Shown here piece after piece: positions 42,526-51,092 of a DNA stretch of 64,000 nucleotides. This DNA is from CAXMMR01 sp963692975. GTDB lineage: Bacteria; Pseudomonadota; Alphaproteobacteria; Acetobacterales; Acetobacteraceae. The DNA is taken from positions 1 to 64,000 of the forward strand of contig CAXMMR010000010.1 of assembly GCA_963692975.2 (NCBI GenBank). Direction: 5' to 3'. The position numbers and the translations under genes were made by a program. Below the pieces are notes generated by a model, which ran no database searches, was not told where the DNA came from, and saw only the letters and a program-made list of their open reading frames with translations. Position 1 is the first letter of the stretch; each line of letters begins with the position of its first letter.

Positions 42526-44971
42526 CTTGCCTGAGCGCGGGCGCCTCAATGGCAACGTGGCGGAAAGCGGCGGCGGGCATGACCAGCAGGTGGCAGAAGC
42601 GGGTGGCGCGCAGGGTGGCGGGGCTGCGCTGGCGGCTCAGCGCCTCGGCGGCGCCGAACACGTCGCCGTGCCGCAGCGTCAGCGTGCCGCCGCCCGCCTC
42701 GACGCGCTCGATCTCGCCGGAGCTGACGAACAGCACCGTGCGCACCCGCTCGCCGCGGCGCAGGATAGTCTCATAGGGCGCGACGTAGCGGAGCGCCAGG
42801 CGGCCTGTGAGGTCGTGCAGCACCGCTTCGGGCAAGCCGGCGAGCAGCGGCACCTGGCGTGCTTGGCGGTCGATCCCGGCCAGCAGGTCGAGCCGCAGGC
42901 GGCGCCGGGCGGCCGCGCGACGGTCATCGAGGTCGCGCCCGAGCTGCTCGTGCAGCTCCTCGCCGATCAGCGAGTCCTGGCGCAGCTCCTCGAACGTGTC
43001 GCCCTCGAAGCGCATGCCGATCTGGCGCAGCAGCCTGGTCTCCAGCGCGTCGGCGAAGCCGGGATACTGGACGCGCAGGCTATCGACCGCGTCGTTCAGC
43101 AGCATCGTCCGCCGATCAAGGATCTCGGCGACGATCTCGCCGACGCGCACGCCGAGCACCCGTCGCATCCGGCGGTCGAGGAAGGTGACCAGAGATTGCG
43201 AGATCAGATGCAGCACGAACAGCGCTTCGAATCGTTCGGTCATGCGGCGGGCGAGCGGGCGATGGATGCCGAGGCGGAGATGCAGCCACTGAGCTAGGCG
43301 GATGGTGGGGGTGGCGGCGAGGCGCCGGCGGGCGGCGCGCAGGTAGCCGGCACGGCCGCCGGTGCGGGCGCCGTCGATCATCTGCTCGGCCGCGCGCAGC
43401 AGCGCCTCCAGCATCGGGCGCGGCAGGTCCTGCACGCTGAACAGGTCGAGCAGGATCGAGCGTTCGCGCGAGGCCAGGGTGATCAGCGCCAGGGTCACCC
43501 GGTCGCGGTCGCCGATCTCGGCGTCGAACGAGTTGCGGTCCGCCTCCTCGGCGGCGCGTCGTGCGTAGCGCTCCAGCACCGCGCCGCGCGAGGCGGTGGT
43601 GAAGCCGAGCTCGGCCGAGCGGGCGTCGAGCTGGTCGTGCACGTCGTCAAGCGCGACGGCGAGCACCTGGTGGCGCAGCGCCTGGTCGATCGGCGAGAGC
43701 TGGTCGAGATGCAGGCGGCGCACCAGGGTGCGCAGCGTCGTGCCGTTGACGAACAGGGTGTAGAGCACGAAGCCGGTGGCAACCGAGGCGACGACGTGTT
43801 TGATCGCCGGGTCGAGCGCGCGGTTCTCGGTCACCGCCAGGGCGAGGGCGAGGGTGATGGCGCCGCGGAGCGCGCCCCAGACGATCGTCACCTGAAAGCC
43901 GAACGGCACCGGCTCGGACAGCCGGGCGAGCGTCAGCAGCGGCATCAGGCCGAACAGCACCGCGGCCCGCGCCAGCGTCGAGGCGACGATCACCGCCAGC
44001 ACCATCAGCACGTCGCGCCAGGTGAGCCCGACGAGCAGCCGAGGCACCAGCATCGAGGCCAGCACGAACACCAGCGAGCTGGCCCAGAAGGCGAGCTGGG
44101 CCCAGATCTGCTGCAGGAAGCGCCAGCTCGCCGGGCGGAAGGTGGCCGGCCCGTAGGCGCTGATCGTGAGCCCGGCGGCGGCGGCGGCGGCGATGCCGGA
44201 GAAGTCCAGGAACTCGTCGCACAGGATGTAGGCGACGTAGGGCAGAGCGAGGGTGAGGGTGACCTCGCCGGCGGTGATCTCGCCGAGCCAGGGGACCGCC
44301 AGCAGCAGGGCGCGGGCGAGCAGGGCGCCGACCAGCAGGCTGCCGCTGAAGGAGAGCGCGAACAGCCAGCCGGCGGTGAGCAGCCCGGCCGAGTGATGCG
44401 TCATCAGGCTTTGCAGCAGCAGCTCGAAGATGATGACGGCGACCGCGTCGTTGAGCAGCGCCTCGCCCTCGACCAGGCGGGTGAGGCGCGGGTTGGCGCC
44501 GATCGAGCGGAAGATGCCGACCACCGCGGCTGGGTCGGTGGTGGCGACGATGGCGCCGAGCATCAGGCAGGCGGTCAGCGACACCGGCGCGATCGGCGCC
44601 AGCGCCACGCCGATCGCGCCGGTGGCGAGGATCACGGCGACGATGGCGAGCAGCAGCACCGGCACGATGTCGCGGGCGAGCTGGCGCACCTCGATCTGCA
44701 TCGCGCCCTGGAACACCAGCAGCGGCACGAAGATGAACAGGAAGCCCTGCGAGGAGACCGGGAAGTCGAGCAGCGTCCGCGCGATGTCGTCGAAGCGCGT
44801 GATGAGCGGCGTTGCCAGCAGGAAGGCGGCGAGGGCGCCGATGACGACGCCGACCATGGCGAGCAGGACCGTGTCGGGCAGCATCAGGCGGCGAGCGAGC
44901 GGCTGGATGGCGCTGATCACGACCAGCAGGGCGGCAGTGGCGAGCAGGACGTTGGGCAGGCTGATCAGCAT
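42512..44971 (-). CDS. Sodium/proton antiporter (CPA1/NhaP family) with C-terminal cyclic-nucleotide-binding-like domain
   Basis: An 819-residue protein. Residues 1-410 hold about 12 membrane helices with the CPA core (FIFVPLLVFQGAMQIEVRQL, LGAIVATTDPAAVVGIFRSI, EGEALLNDAVAVIIFELLLQ, TIVWGALRGAITLALALAVT). A long cytoplasmic helical region follows, and residues about 700-810 are a cNMP-like domain (VPLLAGLPEAVLHDLTGRLA, YETILRRGERVRTVLFVSSG, LRHGDVFGAAEALSRQRSP). The layout recalls plant SOS1. Its last codons (CTT CTT TTT TAA) lie in repeat A8. It probably exports Na+ under ligand control; the exact ligand is unknown. Confidence 0.9.
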   Translation of the reverse strand: MLISLPNVLLATAALLVVISAIQPLARRLMLPDTVLLAMVGVVIGALAAFLLATPLITRFDDIARTLLDFPVSSQGFLFIFVPLLVFQGAMQIEVRQLARDIVPVLLLAIVAVILATGAIGVALAPIAPVSLTACLMLGAIVATTDPAAVVGIFRSIGANPRLTRLVEGEALLNDAVAVIIFELLLQSLMTHHSAGLLTAGWLFALSFSGSLLVGALLARALLLAVPWLGEITAGEVTLTLALPYVAYILCDEFLDFSGIAAAAAAGLTISAYGPATFRPASWRFLQQIWAQLAFWASSLVFVLASMLVPRLLVGLTWRDVLMVLAVIVASTLARAAVLFGLMPLLTLARLSEPVPFGFQVTIVWGALRGAITLALALAVTENRALDPAIKHVVASVATGFVLYTLFVNGTTLRTLVRRLHLDQLSPIDQALRHQVLAVALDDVHDQLDARSAELGFTTASRGAVLERYARRAAEEADRNSFDAEIGDRDRVTLALITLASRERSILLDLFSVQDLPRPMLEALLRAAEQMIDGARTGGRAGYLRAARRRLAATPTIRLAQWLHLRLGIHRPLARRMTERFEALFVLHLISQSLVTFLDRRMRRVLGVRVGEIVAEILDRRTMLLNDAVDSLRVQYPGFADALETRLLRQIGMRFEGDTFEELRQDSLIGEELHEQLGRDLDDRRAAARRRLRLDLLAGIDRQARQVPLLAGLPEAVLHDLTGRLALRYVAPYETILRRGERVRTVLFVSSGEIERVEAGGGTLTLRHGDVFGAAEALSRQRSPATLRATRFCHLLVMPAAAFRHVAIEAPALRQALLF

Positions 44972-44979
44972 GGCCACTC

Positions 44980-45227
44980 CAAGGCAAAGGAAGGCCAGGG
45001 GCTTTGCCCCTGGACCCCATTAAAGGCGGAGCCTTTAAAATCCATCTCTTCTCATTGCGATCGGCGAGGCCGATGCCTTTGGAGAGAGAGAATTGAAATG
45101 GCTTCGCCAAGCAAGAAAGAGCGGCCGGTGGACTCCAACGAATGGGGTCTGGGGCCTCACGGCCCAGCGGCGGGTTCCCATCGCACTTGTGCGATGGGGT
45201 CCCGTCGAGGGCAGAGCCCTCGCCTTG
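44980..45227. repeat. Family B element, copy B6 (forward), with an extra hairpin
   Basis: CCAGGGGC/GCCCCTGG and AAAGGC/GCCTTT hairpins, a spacer with ATGGCTTCGCCAAGCAAG, and TGGGGCC/GGCCCA. An additional perfect 10-bp hairpin follows (CCCATCGCAC at 45177, GTGCGATGGG at 45189), and then CGAGGGC/GCCCTCG. It lies between aspS and the antiporter gene. Confidence 0.9.
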
Positions 45228-45228
45228 C

Positions 45229-47010
45229 TTATCCCTTTGCCTTCGGCGGCAGATCCAGCTTCAGGCTGAGTTCCTTCAGCCGGGCGGCGTCGACTGGTGC
45301 TGGGGCGCCCATCATCAGGTCCTGGCCCTGCTGGTTGAGCGGGAAGAGGATGACTTCACGGATGTTCGGCTCGTCGGCGAGGAGCATGACCATGCGGTCG
45401 ATACCCGGTGCGGAGCCGCCATGCGGCGGGGCGCCGAAGCGGAAGGCGTTCAGCATGCCGCCGAAGCGAGCCTCGACGTCGGCCCGGGTGTAGCCGGCGA
45501 TCTCGAAGGCGCGGATCATCACCTCGGGGCGATGGTTGCGGATGGCGCCGGAGCTGAGCTCGATGCCGTTGCAGACGATGTCGTATTGGTAGGCCTTGAT
45601 GGTCAGCGGATCCTGGGTGTTCAGCGCCTCGAGGCCGCCTTGGGGCATGCTGAACGGGTTGTGGCTGAAGTCGATCAGGCCGGTTTCCTCGTTGCGCTCG
45701 TACATCGGAAAGTCGGTGATCCAGCAGAAGCGGAAGGCGCCGGACTCAATCAGGTTCAGCTCGGTGGCGAGGCGGGTGCGGACCTGGCCGGCGAACTTCG
45801 CCGCCTCGTCGGGCTTGCCGGCGGCGAAGAAGACGGCGTCGCCGGGCTGGAGGTCGCAGGCGTCGCGGATGGCGGCGATGCGGTCGGGCTCCAGGTTCTT
45901 GGCGATCGGGCCGCGGGCGCCGTCGGCCTCGATGATAAGGTAGCCGAGGCCGCCGGCGCCTTCGCTGCGGGCCCACTCGTTGAGCTTGTCGAAGAAGGAG
46001 CGCGGCTGGGCGGCGGCACCCGGGGCGGGGATGGCGCGGACGATGCCGCCGGCGGCGACGATCTTGGCGAACAGGCCGAAGCCGGAGCCGGCATAGGCGG
46101 CGGTGACGTCACGGATGCGCAACGGGTTGCGCAGGTCCGGCTTGTCGTTGCCGAACTCGAGCATCGAGGTCTCGAAGGGGATGCGCGGGAAGGTGTCGTC
46201 GACGGTGCGGCCGCGGCCGAACTCGCGGAACAGGCCGGCGATCACCGGCTCGATGGTTTGGAAGACGTCTTCTTGGGTGACGAAACTCATTTCGAAGTCG
46301 AGCTGGTAGAACTCGCCGGGCGAGCGGTCGGCGCGGCTGGCCTCGTCGCGAAAGCAGGGCGCGATCTGGAAGTAGCGGTCGAAGCCGGCGACCATCAGGA
46401 GCTGCTTGAACTGCTGCGGCGCCTGGGGCAGGGCGTAGAAGCTGCCGGGATGGTTGCGGGCGGGGACGAGGAAGTCGCGCGCGCCTTCCGGGCTGCTCGC
46501 GGTCAGGATCGGGGTTTGGAACTCGGTGAAGCCTTGCTCGATCATGCGGGCGCGCAGGCTCGCGATGACGCCGGCGCGCAGCATCATGTTGGCGTGCACG
46601 CGCTCGCGGCGCAGGTCGATGTAGCGGTGGGCGAGGCGGATCTCGTCGGGGTAGCTCTCGGCGCCGGCGACCTGCATGGGCAGCTGGTCGGCGGCGGATT
46701 GGATGGCGACCGTCTCGGCGCGCAGCTCGATCTGCCCGGTCGGCAGCTTCGGGTTCGCCGTCTCGGGCGAGCGGGCGACGACCTGGCCGCTGACCGTGAT
46801 CACGCTTTCGACGCGCAGCGGGTCGACGACGGCGAAGGCCTCGGTACCGCTGGGAACGACGATCTGGGTCAGGCCGGCGTGGTCGCGCAGGTCGATGAAC
46901 AGCAGGCCGCCATGGTCGCGCTTGGAGTGCACCCAGCCCGAGAGGCGCGCGGGATGCCCAGCGTTCTCGGCGCGCAGCGCGCCGCAGGTGTGGGTGCGAT
47001 AGGCGTGCAT
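45229..47010 (-). CDS. aspS: Aspartate-tRNA ligase (bacterial type)
   Basis: A 593-residue class II synthetase. The N-terminal OB-fold anticodon domain contains ARLSGWVHSKRDHGGLLFID. Class II motif 1 region: LRAGVIASLRARMIEQGFTE. Motif 2: YFQIAPCFRDEASRADRSPG and FYQLDFEMSFV. The bacterial GAD insertion covers about residues 290-410. Motif 3: FGAPPHGGSAPGIDRMVMLL. It may be non-discriminating (charging tRNA-Asn too), as in many alphaproteobacteria; this cannot be told from the sequence alone. ATG 47010 gives the normal MHAYRTHTCGALR start. Confidence 0.97.
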   Translation of the reverse strand: MHAYRTHTCGALRAENAGHPARLSGWVHSKRDHGGLLFIDLRDHAGLTQIVVPSGTEAFAVVDPLRVESVITVSGQVVARSPETANPKLPTGQIELRAETVAIQSAADQLPMQVAGAESYPDEIRLAHRYIDLRRERVHANMMLRAGVIASLRARMIEQGFTEFQTPILTASSPEGARDFLVPARNHPGSFYALPQAPQQFKQLLMVAGFDRYFQIAPCFRDEASRADRSPGEFYQLDFEMSFVTQEDVFQTIEPVIAGLFREFGRGRTVDDTFPRIPFETSMLEFGNDKPDLRNPLRIRDVTAAYAGSGFGLFAKIVAAGGIVRAIPAPGAAAQPRSFFDKLNEWARSEGAGGLGYLIIEADGARGPIAKNLEPDRIAAIRDACDLQPGDAVFFAAGKPDEAAKFAGQVRTRLATELNLIESGAFRFCWITDFPMYERNEETGLIDFSHNPFSMPQGGLEALNTQDPLTIKAYQYDIVCNGIELSSGAIRNHRPEVMIRAFEIAGYTRADVEARFGGMLNAFRFGAPPHGGSAPGIDRMVMLLADEPNIREVILFPLNQQGQDLMMGAPAPVDAARLKELSLKLDLPPKAKG

Positions 47011-47070
47011 GGCATGGTCCCCAGTGTCGGGCATACTTACCTCGACGCCGCTTTAAGTTACACCTAGGCC

Positions 47071-48252
47071 ATGCCGCGCACCCACCCGACCGAGTATCCC
47101 GCCCCCGTCCTGATCACCGACACGGCGGCGCTCGCCGGGCTGTGCGAGCGGCTGCGGGGGGAGGCGTTCGTCACCGTCGACACCGAGTTTATGCGGGAGC
47201 GGACCTACTGGCCGGAGTTGTGCGTCGTGCAGCTCGGCGGCGCGGGGGAGATCGCGGTGATCGACGCCGAGGCGGCGGGTCTGGACCTGGCGCCTCTCGC
47301 CGGGCTGCTCGCGGATCCGGCGGTGGTCAAGGTGTTTCATGCGGCGCGGCAGGACGTGGAGATCTTCCTGCATCTGTTCGGCGCCGTGCCGACGCCGATC
47401 TTCGACACCCAGGTCGCCGCCATGGTGGCGGGGTTCGGCGATCAGGTGGGCTACGACCAGCTGGTGGCGGCGTTGACCGGCGGGCAGATCGACAAGGCGC
47501 ACCGGTTTTCGGACTGGTCGGCGCGGCCGCTCTCGGCGGCCCAGGTCGCCTATGCCGCGGCCGACGTGACCTATCTGCGCGGCGTCTACGAGGCGCTGAC
47601 GGCGCGGCTGGCGCGTGAGGGGCGGGAGGCGTGGGTCGCCGAGGAGATGGCGGTGCTGGCCTTGCCGGCGACCTACCGGCCGGAGCCGGAGACGATGTGG
47701 GAGCGCCTCCGCGCGCGCACCAACAACCGGCGGATGCTCGGGGTGCTGCGCGCGGTCGCGGCGTTTCGCGAGCGCGAGGCGCAGCGGGTGAACATCCCGC
47801 GCCAGCGCCTGCTCAAGGACGAGAGCCTGCTCGAGATCGCCGCGACCGCGCCGGCGGACGCGGAGGCGCTGGCGCGGGTGCGCGGCGTCGGGCGGGGCTT
47901 TGCCGAGGGCAAGTCGGGGGCGGGGCTGCTGGCCGCGATCGGGCAGGCGCGGGCGCTGCCGGAGGACGCGTTGCCGGCGGCGCCGCAAGGGCGCGACGGG
48001 CCGCGGGCGTCGCCGGCGCTGGTGTCGCTGCTCAAGGTGCTGCTGACCGCCAAGAGCGAGGCGCATAACGTCGCGCCCAAGCTATTGGCCTCGTCGGAGG
48101 ATATCGACCGGCTGGCCGCGGAGACGGCGCCCGACATCGCGGTGCTGCAGGGCTGGCGGCTCGAGATGTTCGGCGCCGATGCGCTGGCGCTGAAGGAGGG
48201 CAGGATCGCGATGGGGGTGGATGGCAAAAGGATCAAGTTAATCCGGCTTTAG
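47071..48252 (+). CDS. rnd: Ribonuclease D
   Basis: A 393-residue 3'-5' exoribonuclease for tRNA 3'-end maturation. The DEDD exonuclease motifs are present: VTVDTEFMRERTYWPELCVV (motif I, about residue 32), KVFHAARQDVEIFLHLFG (motif II, about 88) and YAAADVTYLRGVYEALTARL (motif III, about 160). HRDC-type helices follow (RVNIPRQRLLKDESLLEIAA, about residue 240). It is divergent from aspS with 60 bases between. Repeat A9 follows its stop. Confidence 0.94.
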   Translation: MPRTHPTEYPAPVLITDTAALAGLCERLRGEAFVTVDTEFMRERTYWPELCVVQLGGAGEIAVIDAEAAGLDLAPLAGLLADPAVVKVFHAARQDVEIFLHLFGAVPTPIFDTQVAAMVAGFGDQVGYDQLVAALTGGQIDKAHRFSDWSARPLSAAQVAYAAADVTYLRGVYEALTARLAREGREAWVAEEMAVLALPATYRPEPETMWERLRARTNNRRMLGVLRAVAAFREREAQRVNIPRQRLLKDESLLEIAATAPADAEALARVRGVGRGFAEGKSGAGLLAAIGQARALPEDALPAAPQGRDGPRASPALVSLLKVLLTAKSEAHNVAPKLLASSEDIDRLAAETAPDIAVLQGWRLEMFGADALALKEGRIAMGVDGKRIKLIRL

Positions 48253-48257
48253 GAAGC

Positions 48258-48367
48258 GCTTCTTTTTTGAAAAAAAGAAGCAAAAAACTTCTATCCGCTA
48301 GGCGCTGATCGGATAGTCATTTGCCTCTGAGTAAAAGTTTTTTGGTTCTTTTTTTCAAAAAAGAACC
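48258..48367. repeat. Family A element, copy A9
   Basis: A GCTTC-type hairpin on the left and a GGTTC-type on the right, with CAAAAAACTTCT / TAAAAGTTTTTTG boxes. It fills the gap between convergent rnd and cysQ. Confidence 0.9.
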
Positions 48368-48373
48368 GCTTGC

Positions 48374-49156
48374 TTATTTCCACTTGCCGTAAGCGGCGAA
48401 GTTCGGGTTCCGATACTCGGGCTTGCCGTAGCCGAGCGCGGCGCCGTCCAGCGTGTCGACACGGCCGCCGGCGGCGAGCAGGACGGCGTGGCCGGCGGCG
48501 ATGTCCCACTCCATCGTCGGGCCGAACCTGGGGTAGAGGTCGGCTGCCCCTTCGGCGACGAGGCAGAGCTTGAGCGACGAGCCGGCGGTGCGGCGTTCGG
48601 CGATCGGGCGGCCGAGCCCGGCCAGGAAGGTGTCGACGGCGGGGTCGTTGGCGTGGCTGCGGCTGCCGAGGACGGTCAGGCCGGCCTGGGGCGGCGCGCG
48701 GACGGTGATCGGCTGCGTGATGCCCGCGTGCCGCCGGGTGGCGGTGCCGGGGCCGGCGGCGAGATAGGTGACGCCGGTGACCGGGACGTGGACCAGGCCG
48801 AGGGCGGGACGGCCGTTGCGGATCAGGGCGATGTTGACGGTGAACTCGCCGTTGCGGCGGATGAACTCGCGGGTGCCGTCCAGCGGGTCGACGAGCCAGA
48901 ACTCGTGGCCGACGACGCTAGGGCTGAGGCCGGCGGCGGCCTCTTCCTCGCTGATCGCCGGGATCTCGGGGGTGAGGCGGTGGAGTGCGGGCAGGATCAG
49001 CCGTTCGGCAGCCTCGTCGGCGGCGGTGACCGGGCTGCCATCCGTCTTGGTGAGGGTCGCCGGCGCGTCGTAGAAGCGCAGCGTCTCGCGGCCGGCGGCC
49101 TCGACCACCGAAAGCAGGGCGGCGAGCATCTCGGCCAGAGTCAGGACGTCCGTCAT
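48374..49156 (-). CDS. cysQ: 3'(2'),5'-bisphosphate nucleotidase
   Basis: A 260-residue inositol-monophosphatase-fold phosphatase that removes the 3'-phosphate of PAP and PAPS. Metal site motifs: DGSPVTAADEAAERLILPAL (about residue 40), EEEAAAG (about 70), LVDPLDGTREFIRRNGEFTV (about 88) and TMEWDIAAGHAVLLAAGG (about 213). It is the last gene of cysD-cysNC-cysQ, 22 bases after cysNC, and fits recycling of the sulfate-activation by-product. Confidence 0.93.
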   Translation of the reverse strand: MTDVLTLAEMLAALLSVVEAAGRETLRFYDAPATLTKTDGSPVTAADEAAERLILPALHRLTPEIPAISEEEAAAGLSPSVVGHEFWLVDPLDGTREFIRRNGEFTVNIALIRNGRPALGLVHVPVTGVTYLAAGPGTATRRHAGITQPITVRAPPQAGLTVLGSRSHANDPAVDTFLAGLGRPIAERRTAGSSLKLCLVAEGAADLYPRFGPTMEWDIAAGHAVLLAAGGRVDTLDGAALGYGKPEYRNPNFAAYGKWK

Positions 49157-49178
49157 GGCGCGTGCCTTGGGGGGTCTG

Positions 49179-51092
49179 TCACGGGGGCGCCTGGTGCAGG
49201 CGGCCGAGGGCTTCCAGCTGGGCGACGATGCGGTCGGCTGCGTCTTCGGCGGCGACGGCGGTGGTGTCGATGCGGATCTCCGGCGTCTCGGGCGGCTCGT
49301 AGGGCGAGTTGATGCCGGTGAAGTGGGCGATCTCGCCGGCCCTGGCCTTGCGATACAGGCCCTTGACGTCGCGGCTCTCGGCGGTGGCGAGCGGCGTGTC
49401 GATGAACACCTCGATGAACTCGTCCGGCCCGAGCAGCGAGCGGGCCAGCGCGCGCTCGGAGCGGAACGGCGAGATGAAGGCGGTGAGCACGATCAGCCCG
49501 GCATCGACCATCAGCCTTGCGGTCTCGGCGACGCGGCGGATGTTCTCGACCCGGTCGGCATCCGAGAAGCCGAGGTCGCGGTTGAGGCCGTGGCGAACGT
49601 TGTCGCCGTCGAGCAGGTAGGTGTGGCGGCCGGCGGCGTAGAGGCGCTTTTCCACCAAATTGGCGATCGTCGACTTGCCGGCGCCGGAAAGGCCGGTGAA
49701 CCACAGCACGCAGGGTTGCTGGCGCTTCTGGCCGGCCCTGGCGCGGCGGTCGATCTCGACCGCCTGCCAGTGGATGTTCTGCGCCCGGCGCAGCGCGAAG
49801 TGGATCATGCCGGCGCCGACGGTCTCGTTGCTGACCCGGTCGATGAGGATGAAGCCGCCCGTGTCGCGGCACGCCTCGTAGGGGTCGAAGGCGACGGCGG
49901 CGTCGAGGCTGAGGTTGCACAGGCCGATCTCGTTCAGCTCGAGCGACTTGGCCGCCACGTGCTCGAGCGTGTTGACGTTGACCTTGTGCTTGAGCGCGGT
50001 GATCGAGCCGGCGATGGTGCGGGCGGCGAGCTTGATGAGGTAGGGGCGGCCGGGCAGCATCGCCGCCTCGCTCATCCACACCACCGTCGCCTCGAACTGG
50101 TCGGACACGCCCGCCGGGCTGGCGGCGGCGCAGATCACGTCGCCGCGGCTGATGTCGACCTCGTCCGTCGTGCACAGGGTGATCGACTGGCCGGCTTGGG
50201 CAAACGGCAGGTCGTGCTCGATCAGCAGCCGGGAGACGGTGGTCTCGCGCCCCGAGGGCAGCACCCGGACGCGCTCGCCCGGCCGGATGGTTCCGGCGGC
50301 GATCTGGCCGGAGAAGCCGCGGAAGTCGGGGTCGGGGCGGTTCACCCACTGCACCGGCAGGCGGAACGGCGCGGCGGGGGCGCCGGCGGCGACCGGCACC
50401 GCCTCCAGATGCTCCAGCAGGGAGGGGCCGAGGTGCCAGGGCATCTTCCGGCTGCGTGTCGTGATGTTCTCGCCGGCCAGGGCGGAGAGCGGGATCGCAA
50501 CGATATCGGTAAGGCCGAGCTGCTCGGCGAAGCGGCGGTACTCGGCGACGATGCGCTCGAACACGTCCTGGCTGTAGTCGACCAGGTCCATCTTGTTGAT
50601 CGCCAGCACGACCGACCGGACGCCGATCAGGCCGACGAGGAAGCTGTGGCGGCGGGTCTGCACCAGCACGCCGCGCCGGGCGTCGATCAGGATCACCGCG
50701 AGGTCGGCGGTGGAGGCGCCGGTGATCATGTTGCGGGTGTACTGCTCGTGGCCGGGCGTGTCGGCGACGATGAACTTGCGGCGTTCGGTCGCGAAGAAGC
50801 GGTAGGCGACGTCGATGGTGATGCCCTGCTCGCGCTCGGCGGCAAGCCCGTCGACGAGCAGGGCGAAGTCGATCGCCTGGCCCTGGGTGCCGAACGCCCG
50901 GCTATCGGCCTGCAAGGCGGCGAGCTGGTCGTCGAAGATCATCTTGGTGTCGTAGAGCAGGCGGCCGATCAGGGTGGACTTGCCGTCGTCCACCGAGCCG
51001 CAGGTGATGAAGCGCAGCAGGCTTTTCGACGCGTGCGCGGCGAGGTAGGCCTCGATGTCGGTCGCGATCAGGTCCTGAGCGGATGTGTCCAT
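49179..51092 (-). CDS. cysNC: Bifunctional sulfate adenylyltransferase subunit 1 / adenylylsulfate kinase
   Basis: A 637-residue NodQ/CysNC-type fusion. Residues 1-430 are the GTPase subunit of ATP sulfurylase (G1 GSVDDGKSTLIGRLLYDTK at about 32, G3 DTPGHEQYTRN, G4 NKMDL). Residues about 445-637 are APS kinase (P-loop GLSGAGKSTIANLVEKRLY, DGDNVRHGLNRDLGFSDADR, FISPFRSERALARSLL). Together with CysD it makes APS and then PAPS. Its ATG shares one base with the cysD stop (TGATG). NodQ is a synonym in rhizobia; no nod genes are present. Confidence 0.96.
   Translation of the reverse strand: MDTSAQDLIATDIEAYLAAHASKSLLRFITCGSVDDGKSTLIGRLLYDTKMIFDDQLAALQADSRAFGTQGQAIDFALLVDGLAAEREQGITIDVAYRFFATERRKFIVADTPGHEQYTRNMITGASTADLAVILIDARRGVLVQTRRHSFLVGLIGVRSVVLAINKMDLVDYSQDVFERIVAEYRRFAEQLGLTDIVAIPLSALAGENITTRSRKMPWHLGPSLLEHLEAVPVAAGAPAAPFRLPVQWVNRPDPDFRGFSGQIAAGTIRPGERVRVLPSGRETTVSRLLIEHDLPFAQAGQSITLCTTDEVDISRGDVICAAASPAGVSDQFEATVVWMSEAAMLPGRPYLIKLAARTIAGSITALKHKVNVNTLEHVAAKSLELNEIGLCNLSLDAAVAFDPYEACRDTGGFILIDRVSNETVGAGMIHFALRRAQNIHWQAVEIDRRARAGQKRQQPCVLWFTGLSGAGKSTIANLVEKRLYAAGRHTYLLDGDNVRHGLNRDLGFSDADRVENIRRVAETARLMVDAGLIVLTAFISPFRSERALARSLLGPDEFIEVFIDTPLATAESRDVKGLYRKARAGEIAHFTGINSPYEPPETPEIRIDTTAVAAEDAADRIVAQLEALGRLHQAPP

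Noticed and set aside
43637..45493. A 618-codon plus-strand frame opposite the antiporter gene
   Set aside because: It is very rich in Glu/Gln/Gly/Asp/Arg with no domain, runs through repeat B6, and mirrors the codon bias of the antiporter gene.
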